The notes: generated by a model from the sequence alone, not told the origin. 18,237 nucleotides of DNA from an uncultured Clostridia bacterium (GCA_905235765.1 CAJOMM010000013.1:1-18237); one strand, 5' to 3'; shown: positions 1 through 7,644, numbered from the stretch's first letter. A program made the numbers and translations.

Positions 1-122
1 GAAATAAACAGATAGGTAAGCCCGTATTGCTTTTGTAAATCTTTAAATAGGTTTATTATTTGCGCCTGTATTGAAACGTCTAACGCAGAAACCGGCTCGG
101 CGCAAATATAAAAAGCATGCGC
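1..122 (-). pseudogene. 5'-truncated Opp/Dpp-type ABC ATPase fragment (continues beyond window edge)
   Basis: Read on the minus strand from about 119 to the edge, this frame encodes the Walker B/D-loop region of an oligopeptide ABC ATPase: YICAEPVSALDVSIQAQ, then an INLFKDLQ stretch and LTYLFIS. About 27 of 38 residues match the same region of the OppF in this window (residues 184-221). There is no Walker A, Q-loop or signature sequence upstream: an in-frame TAA lies at 125-123 and no start codon follows it. The Walker B aspartate, D188 in the intact OppF, is alanine here. The first codons coincide with the U-tract of the oppA terminator. I infer a remnant of a second ATPase gene left by duplication or rearrangement. 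Its 3' part lies outside the window, so I cannot tell how much survives. Confidence 0.75.
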
Positions 123-138
123 TTAATTAAACGCACGC
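104..138 (-). terminator. Intrinsic terminator after oppA
   Basis: On the minus strand, GCGTGCG (138-132) can pair with CGCATGC (121-115), giving seven base pairs with one G-U. The loop is about 10 nt of A and T, and TTTTTATATTT follows at once. It lies about 37 nt after the oppA stop codon and would end the oppBCDFA transcript. A second small hairpin (GGGC-TTAT-GCCC, around 145-156) precedes it. The U-tract overlaps the start of the ATPase fragment. Confidence 0.7.
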
Positions 139-174
139 CTTTTACGGGCATAAGCCCTTTAACTCAATTTAATA

Positions 175-1986
175 TTATTTACCGAATTGAGCATCGTTAT
201 TACCGCTTCCGGTAGTCCACATATCAAGGAAGGAAATCGGATCATTGTAATCGCCAAGCCAGCCGTTACGGGCAATGGTGAAGTCACCTTGTTTTCTGGT
301 TTGGAGGAAAGTTCCCCATTCTTGATTTTCCAACTTCATATCGATGCCGTATATGTTGAACACACCCTGAATGTATTCACCTATAACCTGGTGTCCGGAA
401 CTCGTGTTGTAAAGATAAGTTATCGACGGGAAGTTAGTGAACTTGTTAGTCTTGCTATCGAATGCATAGTACTTTTTAAGAGTTTCGAGCGCTTTCGCTC
501 TGTTGCTTGCAAGCGCAGTCTTTTCAACGCTGTAGTAACCATAAGAATCACCTTGCTTGTTTGCATTCTTATAGAATTCGGTCTTTCCGTCGGCATCGGT
601 TAATCCCATTGCTACGAAAGACGCCGCAGGAACTTGACCGGCTTTACCTATTTCTTCGCAAATATAGTTTCTGTCGATTAAAAGAGACAAAGCGTTCCTT
701 ACTTCTTTTAATGCGTTGGCAACTTCTTCATCAGTCTTACCTTTAGTATAGGAACCGGGAAGAATATTTGCATTATTGTTAAAGATTACATAGTAGGTTC
801 CAAGTTGACCGGCTATGACAAACTCGGCAGGATAATCTTTTTTAAGAGTATCGATTTCATCGTTCGGAACGGTATCAATGAAATCATAAGTACCGTTCTT
901 GTAAGCAGCAAGGATAGCAGTATCGTCGTCTGATAAGTAGTTGGTTATTTTATTCATAGTGACATTTTCAGCGTCCCAATATTGATCATTCTTCTCAAAT
1001 ACCATCTTTGACTTGTGATCCCAGCTCGTAAGTTTATAAGCACCGTTGGAAAGATAAGTATCCACATTGGTAGCCCATACACCTTCAGCATCGGCGGTAG
1101 CCGGAACCGGGAAGTATGTCGGGAAAGCAAGAAGTTCTATAAAGTAAGCTACATCGACCGGAAGAACTATGGTAAGAGTTCCGTTGTCGTCATCTGCAAC
1201 CACGTTAAGATCGCCATCTGCGTAACCGCCGATAACTTCGAACATATATTCGTAGTCGGCCGCGAGTTCTTCACTTATCGCCCTATTCCAAGACCTCTTG
1301 AAATCGGAAGCTTTAAGCGCGGATCCATCAGACCATTTAAGATTTTCTCTTAATTGTACTGTATAAGTGGCAGAGCCGTCGTCGTTCGCGGCTTTGGTAT
1401 AACCGGTAGCGCAGTCCGGTTCGAGAACAAGGGCGCCGTTCTCATCTTTAGCCCATCTGTAAAGGCCGGAGAAACAGTGGCTGATTATGGTAGCGCCGTC
1501 AACAGCACTGTTTAAAGCCGGATCGATGCTATCAGGTTCTGAAGCAAGGCAGATGTTGATGTTGTCGCCCGAACCGTTAACGGTAGTATTACGGAAGAAC
1601 TTATATCCGAGTGGCGAAGAATAGAAACCGGAAACGCCCGATTTAACCATATAGATATCCGTGTAATAATATAACGGAATTATATCGCCCGTAGACATAA
1701 GAAGGTCTTCAGCTTTGTGCATTAATGCGAAACGCTTTTCGGTATCCGACTCTTTCTTGATGTAACCGATAAGTTTATCGTAGGTATCTGCCCATGTACC
1801 GTTTACAACGTTGTCCGTGTAACCTTCGATGGACGTAAGATCCATAGAATAGACCTTAGCGGTCGCAAAGTTTCTTTCTGCGGTATCTTTTTCATCATCT
1901 TTCTTCGCAGTTTCGCCACAACCGGTGAAAACGAACATCATGACGGCAAGCATAGCCGCAAAAACAGCAGTAAGTGTTTTCTTCAT
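175..1986 (-). CDS. oppA: Oligopeptide-binding lipoprotein OppA, apparently circularly permuted
   Basis: Extracellular substrate-binding lipoprotein of the Opp peptide importer, 603 aa. The start is the ATG at 1986, behind GGGAGG; an upstream in-frame ATG at 2010 has no such site. Residues 1-22 are a signal peptide with a lipobox-like FTGC (Cys23). The order of parts is abnormal. Residues about 66-136 match what is normally the OppA C-terminus: YDKLI, KKESDTEKRFALMHKAEDLL, IIPLYYYTD, FYSSPLGYKFF. Residues about 141 onward match the normal mature N-terminus (INICLASEPDSIDPALNSA) and run through the body to ARNGWLGDYNDPISFLDMW (572-590). The protein ends at NNDAQFGK, exactly where the displaced segment would normally follow. 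Each segment occurs once, so this looks like a circular permutation, not a duplication. Residues 24-65 are a charged linker of unknown origin. Last gene of the operon, 60 nt after oppF. Confidence 0.9.
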   Translation of the reverse strand: MKKTLTAVFAAMLAVMMFVFTGCGETAKKDDEKDTAERNFATAKVYSMDLTSIEGYTDNVVNGTWADTYDKLIGYIKKESDTEKRFALMHKAEDLLMSTGDIIPLYYYTDIYMVKSGVSGFYSSPLGYKFFRNTTVNGSGDNINICLASEPDSIDPALNSAVDGATIISHCFSGLYRWAKDENGALVLEPDCATGYTKAANDDGSATYTVQLRENLKWSDGSALKASDFKRSWNRAISEELAADYEYMFEVIGGYADGDLNVVADDDNGTLTIVLPVDVAYFIELLAFPTYFPVPATADAEGVWATNVDTYLSNGAYKLTSWDHKSKMVFEKNDQYWDAENVTMNKITNYLSDDDTAILAAYKNGTYDFIDTVPNDEIDTLKKDYPAEFVIAGQLGTYYVIFNNNANILPGSYTKGKTDEEVANALKEVRNALSLLIDRNYICEEIGKAGQVPAASFVAMGLTDADGKTEFYKNANKQGDSYGYYSVEKTALASNRAKALETLKKYYAFDSKTNKFTNFPSITYLYNTSSGHQVIGEYIQGVFNIYGIDMKLENQEWGTFLQTRKQGDFTIARNGWLGDYNDPISFLDMWTTGSGNNDAQFGK

Positions 1987-2046
1987 GTTTTTATTACCTC
2001 CCAAAAACATTTTCTTTATTTTTTAACATTTGCTTTTAAACAAATC

Positions 2047-3060
2047 TTAAACGGTTTTTAATTGCCCGGCTTTAAAGCAGGCAACGTAATGATTTTTCTC
2101 TTTCTCCTGAAGTTCGGGGAATTCTTTGGCGCAACGTTCTTCAGCCACGGGACAACGAGTCCTGAAAGGACAGCCTGAAGGCGCATTTAAGGGACTGGGT
2201 ATATCTCCTTCAAGAATTATTCTTTTCGAATTTCTCGCCGTTTCGGGGTCCGGCATAGGAACTGCCGACATCAACGTTACCGTATACGGATGAAGTGGAT
2301 TATCGCATATCGTATCCGAATCCGCAAGTTCTACCACTCTCCCTAGATACATTACCGCTATCCTATCCGAAATGTGCCTTACGACCAAAATGTCGTGGGC
2401 GATAAACATAAGCGTGAGCCCGAGTTTATCCTGCAGATCTTCAAACATATTTATAACCTGCGCTTGAATGGAAACATCGAGCGCAGAAACCGGCTCGTCG
2501 CAGATAATAAACTCCGGATTTACGGCAAGCGCTCTCGCTATACCTATCCTCTGTCTCTGTCCGCCTGAAAATTCATGGGGATATCTCGTCACATGTTCTT
2601 CAGGAAGCCCGACAAGCGCCATAAGCTCACGTACTCTTTTCTTTCTGTCCTCTTTATTTGTATAAAGTTTATGAACGTCCAGCGGCTCGCCTATAATATC
2701 TTCTACCGTCATACGAGGGTTCAAAGACGAATACGGATCCTGAAAAACCATCGCCATATTACGACGGAAATGTTTGATATCCGACCTCGTCTTAACGGGT
2801 TTTCCCTTATAATAAATCGTTCCACTCGTAGGTTTATATAAAAACATAAGAGTCCTACCGAGCGTCGTTTTTCCGCAACCGGATTCGCCTACAACTCCTA
2901 ACGTTTCACCCTTTTTTATGGAAAGATTGACGTTTTCGACTGCCTTTAATTGTTTATTTTTGAACCAGCCCGTTGAAACATCGAAATACTCGCATAGATT
3001 TTCCATCCTGACAAGTTCTTCGCTTTCGGCGGTCCGATTATTATTTACATCTTCAGCCAT
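2047..3060 (-). CDS. oppF: Oligopeptide ABC transporter ATP-binding protein OppF
   Basis: Cytoplasmic ATPase, 337 aa, one of the two different nucleotide-binding subunits that power OppBC. The ATG at 3060 is preferred over the GTG at 3066, because GGAGG sits six bases before the ATG and covers the GTG. Walker A GESGCGKT is at 58-65, Q-loop Gln107, signature SGGQRQ at 165-170, Walker B FIICDE at 184-189 and switch His222. The C-terminal oligopeptide-type extension has GCPFRTRCP and cysteines 297, 303, 310 and 328. In relatives such as DppD/DppF this cysteine set has been linked to an Fe-S cluster; whether that holds here is not shown. The gene overlaps the end of oppD by 8 bases. All catalytic motifs are intact, unlike the ATPase remnant at the left edge of the window. 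Confidence 0.95.
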   Translation of the reverse strand: MAEDVNNNRTAESEELVRMENLCEYFDVSTGWFKNKQLKAVENVNLSIKKGETLGVVGESGCGKTTLGRTLMFLYKPTSGTIYYKGKPVKTRSDIKHFRRNMAMVFQDPYSSLNPRMTVEDIIGEPLDVHKLYTNKEDRKKRVRELMALVGLPEEHVTRYPHEFSGGQRQRIGIARALAVNPEFIICDEPVSALDVSIQAQVINMFEDLQDKLGLTLMFIAHDILVVRHISDRIAVMYLGRVVELADSDTICDNPLHPYTVTLMSAVPMPDPETARNSKRIILEGDIPSPLNAPSGCPFRTRCPVAEERCAKEFPELQEKEKNHYVACFKAGQLKTV

Positions 3061-4138
3061 TTTCACCCTCCGAAAGTTCTTTTCCCGAATTTTCTGACAT
3101 AACCACAGTACCGTCTTTAAGCCCTTCCGCCACGTTCATCCAACAAGTCGACGCATGGTCTTCATTTATTATCAGCCTCTCGGGAGGACGCTCCAAACAT
3201 ATCTTCATGCAGCTTTTGCACCTAGGAGCAAACGCACATCCTTTTGGAAGCGCAAGCAAATCTACAGGTGTTCCTTCTATCGACTTAAGCCTGCCTTCCG
3301 TCTTGTTGCCGTAAGGTATTGACGACAGCAAGCCCTTTGTATATTCGTGTTTGGGATTGTAAAATATTTCGTCCGCAGTACCCTGCTCACAGATTTTACC
3401 GGCGTACATAACGATAACTTCGTCGCACATATCCGCAATAACGCCTAAGTCGTGCGTTATCATTATTACAGCCATACCCAATTCTTTCTGAAGTTTTTTC
3501 ATAAGATCGAGTATCTGAGCCTGAATCGTTACATCAAGTGCGGTAGTCGGTTCATCCGCTATCAAAATATCAGGCTCACAAGCGAGAGCCATTGCTATCA
3601 TTACCCTTTGACGCATACCGCCGGAGTGTTCGTGAGGATATTGCTTGAGTCTCTTTTCGGGTTCATTGATTCCAACGAGACGAAGCAATTCTATCGCCCT
3701 TTTGCGCGCCTCTGCTTTAGTGCGGTTGGTATGGAGCAATATCGCCTCCATCAACTGATTGCCAACCGTAAAGACAGGGTTAAGCGAAGTCATAGGATCT
3801 TGGAAAATTATAGAAATATTGTTTCCGCGAATTTTCGCCATTTCCTTTTCGGAAATGCCGACAAGTTCTTTCCCCTTAAACTTTACGCTGCCGCCGACTA
3901 TTTTGCCCGGATCAGACAAAATCTGTAAAATGGAATAGGCAGTAACCGATTTCCCCGAACCGGATTCGCCGACTATACCTAAAACTTTACCTTTATCGAG
4001 GTTGAAAGAAATCCCGTCAACCGCCTTAACTTCACCGTTTTCAGTAAAAAACGAGGTTTTTAATCCTTTAACCTCCAAAACTCTATCCGAAGATTCCTCG
4101 GAGGTTTCGGTTAAAATTACTTGTTTTTGTTCAGACAT
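3053..4138 (-). CDS. oppD: Oligopeptide ABC transporter ATP-binding protein OppD
   Basis: Cytoplasmic ATPase partner of OppF, 361 aa. Walker A GESGSGKS is at 57-64, Q-loop Gln113, signature SGGMRQ at 172-177, Walker B ILIADE at 191-196 and His229 in the switch loop. The C-terminal part has the family's CAFAPRC segment and cysteines 301, 307, 310, 314 and 332. The ATG at 4138 follows AAGGTG at normal spacing, 9 nt after the oppC stop. The tail after residue 340 is short, polar and not conserved in type. The SGSGKS and SGGMRQ variants point to OppD/DppD, while SGCGKT and SGGQRQ in the next gene point to OppF/DppF, so the two subunits can be told apart with fair confidence. Confidence 0.95.
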   Translation of the reverse strand: MSEQKQVILTETSEESSDRVLEVKGLKTSFFTENGEVKAVDGISFNLDKGKVLGIVGESGSGKSVTAYSILQILSDPGKIVGGSVKFKGKELVGISEKEMAKIRGNNISIIFQDPMTSLNPVFTVGNQLMEAILLHTNRTKAEARKRAIELLRLVGINEPEKRLKQYPHEHSGGMRQRVMIAMALACEPDILIADEPTTALDVTIQAQILDLMKKLQKELGMAVIMITHDLGVIADMCDEVIVMYAGKICEQGTADEIFYNPKHEYTKGLLSSIPYGNKTEGRLKSIEGTPVDLLALPKGCAFAPRCKSCMKICLERPPERLIINEDHASTCWMNVAEGLKDGTVVMSENSGKELSEGENG

Positions 4139-4147
4139 TTTATCACC

Positions 4148-5215
4148 TTACTTTTTGAGTTTTGGATCAAAAGCATCCCTTAAACCGTCGCCGATAAGAT
4201 TTAGCGACAAAACTATAAGGAAAATCATAAGAGACGGAATTAAAAGTCTATAAGGATATGAGAATACTCCCGACCTTGCCGCCGACGCCAATGAACCTAA
4301 GGACGGCATCGGTGCACTTACGCCAAGCCCCAAAAAACTCAAGAAACTTTCAGTAAATATTGCCGAAGGTATCTGAAGAGCGGTAGATATAATTATAACG
4401 CTTATACAGTTCGGTAAAAGATGTTTACTTATTATCCTTACCGGCGAAGAACCTATAGATTTCGCCGCAAGTACATATTCCTGCTTTTTAAGCGTGAGTA
4501 TCTGCCCCCTTATAAGCCTTGCCATACCTACCCAGTACAAAAGCCCGAAAACGAGAAATATACTTATCATATTTACGCCAAGTGCGGCAAACACGCCGTT
4601 AAGAGAATCACCTAATGCCTTATTCAACACCACGGACAGCAAAATTATTATGAGCATGTCCGGAAGAGAATATATGATATCCACTATTCTCATCATAATA
4701 AGGTCTGTTTTACCACCGACATATCCTGAAATCGAGCCATAAATAAGCCCTATTATAAGTACGAGTAACGCTGCAAAAAAACCTACGCCGAGCGATACTC
4801 TCGTCCCGTAAATAACTCGGATAAAATAATCTCTGCCGAGGTTGTCGGTTCCGAAAATATGCGGGAATACGTGTTCACCACTATCTATCATAGCCTTTTC
4901 GGTTTCGCCGTATTCAAAAGGCTTGAGGTTGTTGTACGAAGCGTCGCTCGTTAAAATACCTAATTGTTGATCGTAAGAATAAGGCCAAAACATCGGTATG
5001 AAAATAACGGAAAGAACTATTATAATCATTATAACAGTGCATACCATTGCGACTTTGTTCTTAACAAACCTACGCATCGCATCGCGGAAAAACGTGCGGC
5101 TTTCGCGCATACTTGAAACCTGCATTTTTTCTTCGTCAGATGCGGGTAGAAATTTATCTGTATCTATCTGAAAAGACAGTATATTTTTAAATTTCGCCTT
5201 TTCGTTCTTATCCAT
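4148..5215 (-). CDS. oppC: Oligopeptide ABC transporter permease OppC
   Basis: Inner of the two membrane permease subunits, 355 aa. A cytoplasmic N-terminus of about 55 residues leads into an OppC_N-type first membrane helix (VAMVCTVIMIIIVLSVIFI) and then an extracellular loop with the family motif FGTDNLGRD. The BPD_transp_1 domain follows, with several hydrophobic helices. The EAA-like cytoplasmic loop that contacts the ATPases reads YVLAAKSIGSSPVRIISKH. The ending FLSFLGLGVSAP...DGLRDAFDPK is typical of DppC/OppC. The ATG at 5215 is preceded by AAGGAGAG. It lies 10 nt after oppB and 9 nt before oppD. Family members import peptides, nickel or opines; the OppA-type binding protein in the operon favours peptides. 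Confidence 0.95.
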   Translation of the reverse strand: MDKNEKAKFKNILSFQIDTDKFLPASDEEKMQVSSMRESRTFFRDAMRRFVKNKVAMVCTVIMIIIVLSVIFIPMFWPYSYDQQLGILTSDASYNNLKPFEYGETEKAMIDSGEHVFPHIFGTDNLGRDYFIRVIYGTRVSLGVGFFAALLVLIIGLIYGSISGYVGGKTDLIMMRIVDIIYSLPDMLIIILLSVVLNKALGDSLNGVFAALGVNMISIFLVFGLLYWVGMARLIRGQILTLKKQEYVLAAKSIGSSPVRIISKHLLPNCISVIIISTALQIPSAIFTESFLSFLGLGVSAPMPSLGSLASAARSGVFSYPYRLLIPSLMIFLIVLSLNLIGDGLRDAFDPKLKK

Positions 5216-5225
5216 TATACTCTCC

Positions 5226-6152
5226 TTAGCCCAAATCTACTCTCGGGTCGATTATCTTATACATTATATCGCTCACTAAGTTCATAACTATTATAAGCGT
5301 GGCAAGCAATATCGTTGTTCCCATAATAAGCATATAATCGCGGTTTATTATAGAACTCGTAAATGCACGACCGAGTCCCGGTACACTGAATATCTGCTCG
5401 ACAACAAGGCTTCCGGTAATAATATACGCTATCATCGGCCCGATATACGTTATAACGGGAATAAGCGAATTTCTCAAAGTGTGCTTGAATATTACTTTCG
5501 CCCTTGAAACACCTTTTGCGCGAGCCGTCCTGATGAAATCTTGTCCTAAAACATCAAGCATGGAAGACCTGGTCAACCTCGTAATATACGATGTAGGATA
5601 AAGCGCAAGAGATACCACCGGCAAAACCAATCCGCCAGGTTCGCTCCCTATCGACGGGAATATCGGTATATACAGGCAAAATATAATAAGCAATAAAGTT
5701 CCTATAACAAACGACGGCATCGCAACCGAGCCGGTCGTTAAAATCATTATAACTCTATCTATCCATTTATCGCGAAAAACTGCAGCAATCGTGCCGAAAA
5801 ATATCCCGAAGACTATCGCAACCAACGCAGCAATAAGACCGAGTTTGGCGCTAACGGACAGTCCTTCCAAAATGATTTCGCTTACCATTCTGCCTTTACT
5901 TTTTAAAGATGGGCCGAAGTCTAATCTCAAAACATTCTTAAGATAATTGATATATTGCTCGAATAGCGGTTTGTCCAGTCCGTACTTTGCGTTAAGCCTT
6001 GCCAGAGTTTCTTCTGACACAGCCTTTTCCGACATAAACGGACCGCCCGGAATCGCATTCATAGCAAAAAAAGTTATAGTTATAACAAGAAAAATCGTAA
6101 ACAACGCTAACAATAACCTTTTTAAAATATACAAAAACGTTTTTGATGTCAT
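5226..6152 (-). CDS. oppB: Oligopeptide ABC transporter permease OppB
   Basis: First gene of the opp operon, 308 aa, membrane permease forming the channel with OppC. The N-terminus (FLYILKRLLLALFTIFLVIT) is the usual OppB/DppB first helix, followed by the NAIPGGPF motif and an extracellular region (KYGLDKPLFEQYINYL). The transport domain has about five more helices and the EAA loop FIRTARAKGVSRAKVIFKH. The C-terminal YKIIDPRVDLG is typical. I chose the ATG at 6152 because a G-rich site (GGTGG) lies six bases upstream; the GTG codons at 6161 and 6158 overlap that site. A long leader with a consensus promoter and strong palindromes precedes it. At about 310 residues the length matches the family. 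Confidence 0.95.
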   Translation of the reverse strand: MTSKTFLYILKRLLLALFTIFLVITITFFAMNAIPGGPFMSEKAVSEETLARLNAKYGLDKPLFEQYINYLKNVLRLDFGPSLKSKGRMVSEIILEGLSVSAKLGLIAALVAIVFGIFFGTIAAVFRDKWIDRVIMILTTGSVAMPSFVIGTLLLIIFCLYIPIFPSIGSEPGGLVLPVVSLALYPTSYITRLTRSSMLDVLGQDFIRTARAKGVSRAKVIFKHTLRNSLIPVITYIGPMIAYIITGSLVVEQIFSVPGLGRAFTSSIINRDYMLIMGTTILLATLIIVMNLVSDIMYKIIDPRVDLG

Positions 6153-6377
6153 TTTCACCACCGCTATTATTCAAAACAACAATTGTATTTCTAATGCGTT
6201 TTGATAAATACATTGAGAATTTAAGGTTCTAAGGCTTATTCTGTCTTAGATTCAGTAAAAAAGCAGAAACTCCTATTTCTTTGATCCAATCGTTAAACTA
6301 TAATTATAATACTTACTTTATTTTAACGAGATACCCCGCTTAAGCCTTTAAAATAATTATTTTTGCCGTTAAGAAAA

Positions 6378-6423
6378 TTTCTTCGTTTGTGCACAAACGA
6401 AGAAAAAGGCTAGCCTTTTTCTT
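6378..6423 (-). promoter_or_regulatory. Two overlapping perfect palindromes in the oppB leader (possible attenuator)
   Basis: 6400-6423 is a perfect 24-base palindrome centred on GGCTAGCC, flanked by an A-tract and a T-tract. 6378-6405 is a perfect 28-base palindrome centred on TTTGTGCACAAA. The two share about six bases, so their full hairpins cannot form together in one RNA. Just upstream in the transcript, GGCTAATTTTT (about 6435-6425) can pair with the AAAAA and TAGCC parts of the first hairpin, giving a third alternative. The first hairpin ends in CCTTTTTCTT and could act as a weak intrinsic terminator within the leader, about 270 nt before oppB. The structures are visible in the sequence; a regulatory role is inference. 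Confidence 0.5.
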
Positions 6424-6446
6424 AAAAATTAGCCATTTTATCAAGA

Positions 6447-6468
6447 ATTGTTATCCTTTCTACACAAT
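6447..6468. promoter_or_regulatory. Operator-like inverted repeat just downstream of the oppB promoter
   Basis: On the minus strand, ATTGT and ACAAT are arranged as an inverted repeat over 22 bp, reading ATTGTGTA, GAAAGG, ATAACAAT. It covers roughly +6 to +27 of the expected transcript, a classic repressor position. The right half, GGATAACAATT, equals the right half of the E. coli lac operator; with 5-bp arms this could be coincidence. No LacI-type gene is in the window. Confidence 0.25.
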
Positions 6469-6479
6469 CTTATTTTAAA

Positions 6480-6508
6480 ATTATACTCAACTATACTAAT
6501 TTTGTCAA
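6480..6508 (-). promoter_or_regulatory. Consensus sigma-A promoter for oppBCDFA
   Basis: TTGACA lies at 6508-6503, followed by exactly 17 nt and then TATAAT at 6485-6480, a perfect vegetative promoter. Predicted start of transcription is near 6473, leaving a 5' leader of about 320 nt before the oppB ATG at 6152. The gap from 6153 to 6575 contains no convincing gene, only this promoter, the operator-like repeat and the palindromes. Confidence 0.85.
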
Positions 6509-6575
6509 TAATTTTTATTTTTTTTTAAAAGTTTTGCATATAATTATATCTTATATCCCTTATTTTGGGGTTATT

Positions 6576-7129
6576 TTACTCTTTTTTCTCGCTTAAAACC
6601 ATCCCCGGATCGGAAGTTTTTTTAAACACGGTGATAATATTCAGTTTTAATGCGAATATGTGGCAAATTATACATAATGCCGCGCACACCCCTGTAATAA
6701 GCTTAATTCGCCTTTTGCCGCAAGAATAACGTATCCCACCGCATAAACGCAAGAACATATTATTCCGAATATCGTTGCGCCCTTAACGTGTTCGCTTAAA
6801 GATTTTTTGGTCGTTTCGTTAAAGGGCGGGCGTTCGGTAAGAATATCCAGCGAGGCTATCAGATAAAATACGGCTGAAACGCCCTGTAATATAAACGGCA
6901 AAGAAAAATATAACGCTTTTACCGCCGAGTTCACTATAATCAGCGGAACGAGCAGTCCTACCAAAAACAGCGCGGTTATAAAAACGAATATAACGGAGGT
7001 CTTTTTGAATTTCCCGACGTCCTCCGGCGCATAATAGGCGCCCTTATAAACTACTTTGGTTCTGACTTTACCCTTTTCGTCTATATAGTCTATATTTTCA
7101 TAATCTCTGCGAATCTGTTTTTTGTTCAT
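6576..7129 (-). pseudogene. Small four-helix membrane protein, interrupted by a frameshift
   Basis: I do not recognise the family. The ATG at 7129 follows GGAGA and opens a 153-aa frame: a charged N-terminus (about 42 residues, including YYAPEDVGKFKK) and three membrane segments at about 45-66, 73-95 and 117-137. After AAKG this frame runs into unrelated residues and stops at 6668. The frame one base back continues with a fourth hydrophobic segment (LITGVCAALCIICHIFALKL) and a polar tail ending SEKKE at 6576. Adding one A to the AAAA run at 6713-6716 joins them into a protein of about 184 aa with four membrane helices. So a one-base deletion, a sequencing error or slippage is likely. The gene lies alone between the glp-like triad and the opp operon. 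Its upstream region is very AT-rich, with no clear promoter. Confidence 0.65.
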
Positions 7130-7237
7130 TTTAAAATTCTCCGCTGTCTTTCCCGAATCCGACGATATGCTTTAAATTATATATAAATATATTATATAAA
7201 TGTTTTAAATTTTAAACTCGGGTTTGATTCAGCTTTC

Positions 7238-7272
7238 ACTATAACCGCCACGCCTTTTCAAGTAGCTATAGT
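7238..7272 (-). other. Imperfect hairpin after the DUF1667 gene
   Basis: On the minus strand, ACTATAGCTAC can pair with GTGGC and TATAGT, with a three-base bulge and a loop of about 10 nt. It lies 17 nt after the DUF1667 stop codon. No U-tract follows, so it is not a standard intrinsic terminator; it could protect a 3' end. Nothing else convincing is seen in 7130-7288. Confidence 0.3.
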
Positions 7273-7288
7273 TTTCCGTAATAATTTT

Positions 7289-7642
7289 TCATTTTACGTC
7301 TATATGATTGGTTGCGATAAGATTTATATCTTCAGATATGTTTTCTTCAACTACGTCGCCTATATTTACGCTTTTTGAAAGCGTTATGCCGTTTATTTTC
7401 TTCATAACGTCGAATATCTCCGACTTCTTGACGGGTCTTTCCGTCTTAACGCTTACTACTCGCCCGTCTTTCGTTTTAACGGTAGAAGTAATAACTCTTC
7501 TCGGGCAGGTTATTTCATCGGTAGCATAATTAAAACCTCTTTTACAAGAATTGCCCGTAATATTTTTTATTACTCCGCCTTCAATTTCCACAGAAATCTC
7601 GCAACCCTTCGGACACTCAATACAATTTATCGTTTTTATCAT
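7289..7642 (-). CDS. DUF1667 family cysteine-rich protein of the glp-like redox operon
   Basis: Small cytoplasmic protein, 117 aa, matching the DUF1667 pattern. It has an N-terminal CIECPKGC (Cys7, Cys10, Cys14), then GNSCKRGFNYATDEI with Cys33, and TCPRR with Cys46. The cysteine pattern suggests metal or Fe-S binding; the function is not established. It is known to occur next to GlpA-like and NAD/FAD oxidoreductase genes, as here, so it is probably a third subunit or electron-transfer partner of that complex. The ATG at 7642 is preceded by GAGG inside the end of the restored oxidoreductase frame, whose stop codon is only 2 nt upstream. It is the last gene of the triad. Confidence 0.85.
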   Translation of the reverse strand: MIKTINCIECPKGCEISVEIEGGVIKNITGNSCKRGFNYATDEITCPRRVITSTVKTKDGRVVSVKTERPVKKSEIFDVMKKINGITLSKSVNIGDVVEENISEDINLIATNHIDVK

Positions 7643-7644
7643 CG

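Noticed and set aside
187..603. 138-aa open frame on the plus strand
   Set aside because: It lies opposite oppA, has no ribosome site and its protein resembles no family; it is a shadow of the real gene. The other plus-strand frames inside the opp, glp-like and glt genes were rejected for the same reason.
5992..6213. 73-aa minus-strand frame over the oppB start
   Set aside because: It overlaps the oppB N-terminus in another frame, and the oppB frame carries the family motifs and a suitable start.
6423..6437. Four-codon ORF (MANF, then stop) in the oppB leader as a leader peptide
   Set aside because: No ribosome binding site at proper spacing and no run of repeated codons that would sense an amino acid.
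6162..6473. T-box or known riboswitch in the oppB leader
   Set aside because: No T-box sequence (AGGGTGGNACCGCG-like) or other conserved aptamer core was found; only the palindromes stand out.
7140..7230. Promoter for the small membrane protein gene
   Set aside because: The region is so AT-rich that many TATAAT-like strings occur, and none has a decent -35 at 16-18 nt.
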